A DNA stretch of 64,000 bases from Flaccisagitta enflata (taxonomy: Eukaryota > Chaetognatha > Sagittoidea > Aphragmophora): the NCBI GenBank assembly GCA_965153355.1, contig OZ231127.1, forward strand, positions 74,524,001 through 74,588,000, read 5' to 3'. The notes beneath the pieces are model-generated. The model saw only the letters and a program-made list of their open reading frames with translations, was not told the origin of the DNA and made no database searches. A program made the translations under genes and the position numbers. Shown here one piece after another: positions 56,036 to 64,000 of the stretch; within the stretch, counting starts at the first letter, position 1; each line of letters starts with the position of its first letter.

Positions 56036-56530
56036 GGGCAGTGGCCCCAAAGGGGACAAAGTCCTGTAGAACATATGGGGACTTTCGTTCGTCCGTTTGT
56101 TCGTCCGTCCAATCGTTTGTCCGTCCCCCCAGGCTCTCTCAGGCATGAAATCTGCCCTCTCAGGCATGAAATCTGCCCTCTCAGGCATGAAATCTGCCCC
56201 CTCAGGCCTAAAATCTGCCCTTTCAGACCTGAAATTGGCCCTCTCAGGCCTGAAATTGGCCCTATCAGGCCTAAAATCTGCCCTCTCAGGCCTTGAATCT
56301 GCCCTTTCAGGACTGAAATCGGCCCTCTTAGGGCTTAGATCTGCCCTCACAGATTCTTGGCCTGGGAGGGCAGATTTAGGCCTGAAAGGGTAGATCTCAG
56401 GCCTGAGAGGGCAGATTTCAGGCCTGAAAGGGCCTGGGGGGCAGATGGACGGACGGACGGACAAATGGACGGACGAAAAAAAAGTCCCCATGTGTTCTAC
56501 AGGACTTCGTCCCCTTTGGGGCCGCTGCCC
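56036..56530. mobile_element. Family C fold-back element 6, complete
   Basis: GGGCAGTGGCCCCAAAGGGG, CCTGTAGAACATATGGGGAC, GTCC tetramers, CTCAGGCATGAAATCTGCC minisatellite, then the mirror image: GGCCTGAGAGGGCAGATTTC, GGACGGACGGACGG, CCATGTGTTCTACAGGACTT, CCCTTTGGGGCCGCTGCCC. Length 495 bp, nearly the same as the 24.9-kb copy. Confidence 0.87.
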
Positions 56531-56954
56531 TGCTTCCTCTCACTCAAATTCACAATCATGCTAAGCAGGGCAACGGGGATCGCTGACCACATATTGCCCT
56601 TGGGCGACCTGTTTCATGATTCAATTCACCCTTTGTTTAATCATATTTTTCATAAAAAATGTTTTACGTAACACAACTCTGAAGTCCTATTTTGCATACC
56701 GTTCCCCACATCAATCATCGCCTTTTCTTTGTCCTTTGCGGATTTCTTTTCTCAATTGGCTCTTCTGCTTGTTCTCCCCATTTGGCCTTTTATCACTCAA
56801 ATAGTCCAGAAGACAGACTAAAATAATTCATCTGTATGTAAACCAGCAAATAGGCAATAAATCTTTGTTTTTCTTTTCTTTGTTGGATTTTGTGTTTGTT
56901 CTCCCCTTATGGCCTTTGATCTTTTAGATAGTCCAGGAGACAGCGATGAGAATT
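56531..56954. other. Unassigned sequence
   Basis: Starts with the CCTGCT..AGCAGGGCAACGGG.ATCGCTGACCA module that borders other family C elements. TTTTCTTTG..GGATTT.TTCTCC..TTGGCCTTT segments at 56720 and 56875 are similar to each other. No gene was seen. Confidence 0.45.
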
Positions 56955-57035
56955 CATATCATCACTATCATTATCATCATCATCCCCATTACCATCACCA
57001 TCACCATTACCATCACCTATCATCCATCATCATCC

Positions 57036-57117
<82 letters not shown>

Positions 57118-57118
57118 A
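56955..57118 (+). repeat. (ATC)n microsatellite
   Basis: CATCAT trinucleotides, pure at 57032-57115, with CACCATTAC variants before. Confidence 0.96.
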
Positions 57119-57447
57119 ATGTATTAACTGTTGATGTTACAGTCTTTGAATCAGTAATATTGCTTAAATCATGATATACACAAATCAATAATGTATTTGT
57201 TGTCAGAAAAGGTCACAGGTTGACGACGTGTCTCAAATTGGCGTTTTAAATTTTCCCAGACTTGAAAGTACAATTGATTCATTGACCTCCCGCTTTGACA
57301 AAGACCGAAATCTAGGCTCTAGGCTAAAGCGCTCATCTTTGTGCCTGCCATAATTAAAAACTGGTGCGATCGTTTTATCCATTGTTATCCATTATTTTAG
57401 TAGCAATGGTCCAGTAAAGTAACACGTTCTTTAAATAGTCTTTCTCT

Positions 57448-57492
<45 letters not shown>

Positions 57493-58954
57493 AAAACTTT
57501 GTCAAATGATTAGTGTAGGACAACAAATTTTGATGTTCTTTTTAATTATTTTTTAAATATTGAAAGTGAAAGAGTAACAATCCGAAAAATCAGGGCAACG
57601 AGAAGAAGAGAGAGACAAATTGGAAGTATTAAGGAAACATGTCGAACAACTGTAATCAGACGTTCTTCTGACGCTTTTTGGTCCACTTTCTCTACCCAAA
57701 TACAATTTGCATAGACTTGAAAATGGGGCGGAGAAAATTAGTTTGAAATACTTAATGGGCGTTACACAATTTAATGATTTCTTTAATTAAATTGAAATGT
57801 CAATTGTAAGATTTAATATCTAATTAGGAGTTTCCTTGTGATTTGTGTGGCAATTGTGAAGTACAAAAAGGAATAGAAAAAAAGAAACAAGAAACAAAAG
57901 CAAAACCTGCAATGATAAATACCATTTCTGTTATAAGAAATATCACAATTTTCCCACAGGCAAATGTCCCATGGTTTCCATGGTGCTTGTTCAATTATGC
58001 ATAACTTAATACTGCTAAAAGTTTACAGGTAGCAGTGAATTATGTCCCATCAATGATGAAACAATGTTACGACTACAACAATACTATATCTCAAATGCGT
58101 ATATCTCCCTTTTCAGCTGTATTCCACATGTTCTTTCGACATGAATGTTTGGTTATAGTTTTTGTTAAAAGAGGAAGAATTAAACATTTTAGAACGCTCC
58201 AGTTGTAAAAAAACCATCTTGAATTTCAAGCTGATTATATTTAGATAAAGTTAGTACTTTTCATTGTGATGATTAATCTGCAACAGTTCAACGCATCCAT
58301 ATTGGAATAAAAAAAAAACAACACTTGGTTTGTTAAGGTATTCTCGTAGGTTATCGCCCAATTACTCAAAACTACGTGGCTCTTTGCAATCAATGTAATT
58401 TTTTAAAAGAAGTTCATGCTTTGAGAAAGCGTGGCAGAAAGGTTTGGCGAAAATACTGCCTCGGTGAGGCGCGTATGCTGCATGTTGCCTTTAAGATGCT
58501 TCGCAGAAACACCGCTTCTTAAGCCTTAATGATCGAGGATTGCCACTATTTCTGTTTTTCGGAGGGGGTTTGCACGGAGATAATGGTAAGGCTTGCGCTA
58601 GGCTTGAAAAATATCCGGTAGAATACTTTCATGATATCGACGAGGCTTCGCCTGCCAATCCTCAACAGGGTAAGGAAGATTTACGATCAAATCACGTTCT
58701 TCGACTTTCAAACCCCCAACCAAAAATGAAATAATCAAAATCAACAACTATCCCGGAGGTACAACGATGCGTCCACGCAGCACCATCAATCAGTCACACT
58801 CTACCGGTCTAACGGCAACAAATCTTGAGGACCAGATCATAACCGTTGTTAACGCAGCCATGACCAACGGAATAAGTAAAAGACCGACAGATAGACAGAT
58901 GGATGGCGACACAAAACCTGTTACGTGTGCGCATCTTCTAATAAATGTAATTGT
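57119..58954. other. Unassigned sequence downstream of the SK channel gene
   Basis: Contains (CT)n at 57455-57490. A short inverted pair GAGGATTGCCA/TGCCAATCCTC lies at about 58532 and 58653. No coding region could be supported. Confidence 0.4.
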
Positions 58955-59546
58955 TTAATGTCTTTGGGGAACAAAAGGCGAATTTGCGGCATCGAGGTCC
59001 TGCGCCGATTCTTGCGAGTCTTCTCTTCCATTCGGCAGAGGCGCCACTGCGGCGCTGCGGCGGCGAAGCGGCACCGGCGATAACCTAATCGAATTACGCC
59101 GACTGCGGCTTGGAGACTTTAGCGCAGTGGCGTTGTCACCGTGTCCATTGACGCCACTGCCACCGCAAACGTTATCAATACCACTACCACCGCCACCACG
59201 AAGAATGGCGTTATTCGGAAAATTTGGGGGTCTATTTGGCGAAGTTGGCCGACTATTAGTTGGTAAATGGCCCACACTTGGTGAGGAAGGCCGACTGTTT
59301 GTTGGTAAACGGCCTATGCTTGGTGATGTTGGCCTACTATTGGCCGGTGAACGGCCGACGCTACGACTTCGCCGTTTTTTCTCCGCCGATGATTGCCTAC
59401 TTCCGGTTCTTTCTCCTCCTCTTTCTCCTCCTCCCCCTCCTACATCATTTTCATCGTCGACGCTGTAAGAGGCATTCGGAAGTAGGAATGGATTATTGTT
59501 CCTGGAGTCGTTTTCCAACTGACCATTATCGGAATGATGTCGAGGA

Positions 59547-59645
<99 letters not shown>

Positions 59646-62221
59646 AATAAAGAGGGATGAGTGCGGGAGTCTTCGTTATCAAAATCTCTTTCCAATGGAA
59701 CCGTTGGTGCAGCCGCCGCCGTCGTCGACGTCGTCATCATCGTCGTTGTCGTCGTCGTCGACAAGCTGTTTGACAAGAGAAGATGTTCGACGTGGCGGAC
59801 GAGCGACTTGACTTCCTCTAAGGACGTGGAGAGGCTCGTTAGTCGGTTTTCGAAAGTCGACACCCGAGAAGACAGCAACTCCACTTCGCTGGCCACGTTG
59901 GAAACTTCCGTTCCTACCTGTTAAATGAAATGGATACTTTATTTAAAAAACTTTCCGGCGGTATTGATTCTCATCACTGATTTCGATAATTCCGACCTCG
60001 TAAAGATAGACCATGGTTGATTTGCATATTAAACAGAGAAAAACACAGGTGACGAATCGTCATCGCAGAGTAGAGAAAAACTCAAATTTGACCCAACACA
60101 TTTGTCGTAGAGAATCTATAATTTTTACTAACGATCGGCCATCGCTTAATAGCACCATCGATTAGCATGTCCCATATTTAGATTAATCGCAAAAAAATTG
60201 TCGATGGTGAGTAAGAGTACCCTATGACCTATTCTAAGTTAGAAAGTAGGTAGTTTCGGCTTGCTGGTATTGTCCAGTGATACCCCGTTTGCCCCAAAAT
60301 TAGTAAAAATGGCCAAAAAAGGGGAGAAATTGATACAACCCCTTTGACTTCAAAATATTTGAAAGCTATGATGATAATTTCATGATTGAGCATATTGTCC
60401 ACCGATGTGTAAGTGGTCCCAGACGTCAGGTAGTCTAAGCAACTGTGGAAGCTCAGTGTGTGGAAGTTCATTTGGTACAAGACAGTCTTCAGGACCACAA
60501 AGTTGGTTTCCACTCACCACCCCGGTGATGGACTGTCGCAGCGGAGGTTGTGTTCGCCAAGGTAAGCACACATACCTAATCTCAGACGGAGCAGCGTTTT
60601 TCCGAATGATGTTGAGACTCCAAAATCCTAACGCTTGAATGCAAAACGTTATTCAAAAATTGTTATGATTACTTTTAAACAAATAGATAACGTCCTTTTT
60701 TTTTTCTTTGTTTTCAAGCGATAATACTAAGATGTTTCTTTCATATTCAATTGACTGTAATCGAATCTTTGGGGGATTTATAGGTTGGGTGATATTTTGC
60801 CTCAATATGCAAATCAGGTTCTCATTGCTCACACACCACCTGTGATTCTCTTTTTCTCGCGGGCTAGAATCTTTTTAATTAATCTTTTATTCATATCTCT
60901 TCTCTTTTCTTTTTTTTTTTCTTTTTTTTTTGGTGGACATGCGATTCAGTAAGAAGCTCTTGCCAGTTGGTAAGGGCAAAAACGCGCAATTCCATCGCTA
61001 ACCTCCCGCTCGCAGCGATATCCTAACCCCGGGTTATTTGTTGAATATAACCATTAACACTTCTTGAAGATTTTTTTACAAAATTACCACTCTTCATTTT
61101 CCTCTTTCCTCGCATTTCCCTCCAACACAACCCATTTCCCTCCGAACAGTGGCGCTAAGTGCTGCAGATGAATCAGCACCCTTATTGACGAGGAACAAAT
61201 GACTAAATAAATGATTTAATAACCAATAAGAGAATGAATGAATGAATGAATGAATGAATGAATGAATGAATGAATGAATGAATGAATGAATGAACGATTA
61301 AAGAAGCAAATTAATTAATGAATGAATGAATGAATGAATGAATGAATGAATGAATGAATGAATGAATGAATGAATGAATGAATGAATGAGTGGATGAATG
61401 AATGAATGAATGAATGAATGAATGAATGAATGAATGAATGAATGAATGAATGAAGGAATGAAGGAATGAAGGAATGAAGGAATGAAGGAATAAATGAATG
61501 GATAAGAAAATGGAAAGTCGTCTATAAAAACACACTGAATGAATGTATCAATTGATGAAATTAATGAATGAATGAATGAATGAATGAATGAATGAATGAA
61601 TGAATGAATGAATGAATGAATGAATGAATGAATGAATGAATGCGTGAATGAGTAAGGGAATCAATGAATGAATAAATGAATTAATGAATGACCGAACGAG
61701 TGGGCGAATGGTTAATCAAATAAACGTTTCTCACATTTTCTCTTGTTATTTTTCAAAATGAACAAATGAAGGAACAAATGAATACAAAAACCACTGGATG
61801 AAAAGGTGCATGAACGACTGAACGATTGAACGATTGAAATCTATGAGTATGAAGAAATATTAAAAGTTTTTGAATGATTAGATGTATGAACAAAAAAAAA
61901 AAAGAATTTTAATTTAAGGAATATTTCAATCAAGAGAGACAAGAAAAGACAAGAAAATAATGACAAGATCAGTGAATGCACAAGGAGAAATAAATGAGAT
62001 AACTCTATTCAGACTGTCCTTACCTCACAGGATGTCCGTTGAATTTCCGCTAGCGTGACGGATGACTCTGTTAGATAATTGTAATCAGCTCTGAGAGTCC
62101 TTGCTTGGCAGATGGAGTGCAGGAGCATTCGATGGTGACGCCGGATGACCGAGACGCCGGTCTTTAACCGCTTATGCTTGTAAAATTGCCAACCATGCTT
62201 TATAATGTTAGCCGCCAAAAC
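58955..62221 (-). CDS. SK-type calcium-activated potassium channel, last two exons (3' part of gene)
   Basis: Penultimate exon 62221-62024 (acceptor ATCCCAG, donor GAG|GTAAGG, 66 codons) and last exon 59917-58955 (acceptor TTAACAG) are both phase 0. The first matches the calmodulin-binding domain of KCNN channels: AANIIKHGWQFYKHKRL, RRHHRMLLHSICQ, LAEIQ correspond in order to the SK2 segment. Constitutively bound calmodulin opens SK channels when cytosolic calcium rises. The last exon begins with a leucine-zipper-like coiled coil (VSNVASEVELLSSRV..LVRHVEHLL), equivalent to the C-terminal helix of SK. A tail follows with polyThr, about 32 Gln encoded by CAA, three 14-residue repeats (GRLPTNSRPSSPS type) and Arg/Ser-rich ends. 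The 2106-bp intron holds AATG arrays. Exons for S1-S6 and the pore lie beyond the window to the right. The tail is long for this family. Confidence 0.85.
59549..59645 (-). repeat. Coding (CAA)n polyglutamine tract
   Basis: GTT array on plus, read as about 32 CAA codons in the SK channel tail. Uninterrupted, so length variation is likely. Confidence 0.93.
59925..61203. other. Intronic sequence of SK gene
   Basis: Frames at 60229-60571 on minus and 60405-60638 on plus overlap, and I could not assign them to an exon. No repeat family was recognised. Confidence 0.4.
61230..61690 (+). repeat. (AATG)n arrays in SK intron
   Basis: GAATGAAT tetramers in three blocks (61230-61292, 61318-61495, 61562-61660), with AAGGAATG variants near 61452-61490. 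Confidence 0.96.
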
Positions 62222-62235
62222 CTGGGATGACGTTC

Positions 62236-62418
<183 letters not shown>

Positions 62419-62554
62419 TCAAAGAGTAAAAAAGAAGAAATGTAGCCAAATTAAAAAGTTTTGTGGCAGATGCAAAAAGATTTATTTCACCCAATGTTTC
62501 ATTTGGCTGAACACGAGCAAGGGGATGTTTGTGTGGAGCAATGCTAGAATTGTG

Positions 62555-62687
62555 TTAAGTCGCGGCTTGACACCTTACGTACCGACGATCCGACGAACCG
62601 TCACATTTTTGAATTGCCAGCAGTTTGTGCAATATTTCCCCTGCCCAACCGTCCACAACTGTCTTGCCGTGTATCGGGCCTTGTTTT
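62555..62687 (+). mobile_element. Family A element, 5' hairpin degraded
   Basis: TAAGTCGCGGCTTGACACC, GACGATCCGACGAACCGTCA, TTTTGAATTGCCAGCAGTTT, CCCCTGCCCAACCGTCCAC, GTCTTGCCGTGTATCGGGCC. Lies in the SK intron, opposite to the gene. Confidence 0.75.
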
Positions 62688-63215
<528 letters not shown>

Positions 63216-63332
63216 CTGTTGTTGATGTTCAGTATGTTATAATTACTAACAAATGCTTCATGTTTTAAAACAGGAAAACGTGAACACTGAACAGTTCCAC
63301 CGACCGCCGCCAATGTGGGGTGGGCGCCAATT

Positions 63333-63644
63333 TTAAGGGAAAGATAGACGATTGAAATAAAACAAAAGGAGAAACAGGTGCCCAAAGGGCTTTATTAAAC
63401 AGAGGCTTCCAATCCCTCGTTTCAATAATGGGAAACGCAATGGTTGTAAAGCTTTGGTCGGACCAAGGTTGGTTGGACCAAGGAGATGGTCGGATCTCCA
63501 ACATGAACATGTTTTTTGAAGGTAATCGTATCTTGCAGCCCTTGCCCAATTACATTTCTTATTATAATGTGGTCCATAAAACTCATGTAACAAGGAACAG
63601 AGAATGTCCATTCAGTTTTCTTCCATCCATGAATTAACATTACA
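63333..63644 (-). mobile_element. Possible LTR with adjacent primer-binding-like site
   Basis: On minus the segment begins TGTAATGTTAATTCATGG, has AATAAAGCCC about 60 nt before its end, and is followed by TTGGCGCCCACCCCACATTG, which resembles the TGGCGCC-type primer-binding sites of LTR retrotransposons. No CA terminus, internal coding region or second LTR is visible; AAC repeats replace the expected interior. Confidence 0.35.
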
Positions 63645-64000
63645 CCACTCATCGCGGCAAAAGCATCAAGATCTCATTTACCAAGCCGGATTTTTCAAGC
63701 TACCCCCAAATCAATCCAACATGCCCGGGAGAAATGTATGCTCTGGCGACGCATTAATCAAAATGAATGTTGGACAATATTACTTCTCCACACAAAGTTA
63801 AGGACAAGCGCATTTGGAGCTGGTGTTTTATCTGGACCCATTAGAACTATCCTAAAAATTTATTTTAGAAAACTTCCCTTTTCAGCATCTATCACAAGAC
63901 TCTTCAAAAATTATGTATCATTTAGAAGCTGGTCACCAATTCCTATCTAAACTTGAGATATGCAAACACAAGAATACACCTAATAATAGGTTATCCCGAC
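63645..64000. other. Unassigned sequence at right edge
   Basis: Short frames only. No SK exon, repeat or RNA recognised. Confidence 0.4.

Noticed and set aside
60229-60638. Overlapping frames on both strands in the SK intron, considered as an extra exon
   Set aside because: No similarity to KCNN at this place, and the flanking exons already join in phase and in family order.

Overview
The window looks like nuclear DNA of an invertebrate metazoan. Genes have spliceosomal introns with GT..AG borders, one encodes the C-terminal end of an SK-type potassium channel, and another encodes a DZIP3-type HEPN domain joined to a STAND NTPase. The rest is very rich in microsatellites, fold-back elements, MITEs and 5'-truncated LINEs. 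I cannot name the species. No bacterial operon, rRNA or CRISPR array is present. A large share of the sequence is low-complexity, mainly (AAC)n, (ACAT)n, (GA)n, (AATG)n and TGTCTC-type arrays, and most long open frames in those arrays are artefacts.

Layout of genes. (1) Positions 3-518 (+) are the C-terminal end of a trypsin-like protease cut by the window start. (2) 17707-23231 (+) is a full-length paralogue: an 11-codon first exon, a phase-0 intron of 1865 bp and one large exon. (3) 33129-37116 (+) is a second full paralogue with the same design: an 18-codon first exon, a phase-0 intron and a large exon. Both full proteins have a disordered N-terminus, a helical module of about 100 residues, an unassigned mixed alpha/beta module, a DSG-type motif, a basic nuclear-localisation-like motif and a trypsin-fold domain with a His/Asp/Ser triad. 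Neither has a signal peptide. (4) 45062-48286 (+) encodes a HEPN - NB-ARC/NACHT-like NTPase - TPR-like protein interrupted by one 126-bp intron. (5) 62221-58955 (-) holds the last two exons of a KCNN (SK) channel: most of the calmodulin-binding domain, then the coiled coil and a long tail with polyglutamine.

Between the genes are several repeat families. Family A is a 130-210 bp element carrying an AGTCGCG..CGCGACT hairpin, with about 14 substantial copies. Family B is short and ends in a TTGGCCTACTTGGCC-like block. Family C is a fold-back element with GGGCAGCGGCCCC ends and internal GTCC and 20-21 bp minisatellites. Families D, E and G, plus two single-copy elements, are TA-flanked palindromic or MITE-like elements. 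One hAT-like MITE has a perfect 8-bp target duplication. Two decayed CR1-like LINE fragments and a possible LTR are also present.

How the genes may work together: three tandem, same-strand protease genes lie 8 kb upstream of a HEPN-STAND-TPR gene. HEPN RNase motifs on STAND NTPases and intracellular proteases fitted with adaptor-like modules are both features of immune or self/non-self sensing proteins. A local defence-type cluster is therefore a reasonable hypothesis, but it is inference. The SK channel gene on the opposite strand is probably unrelated.
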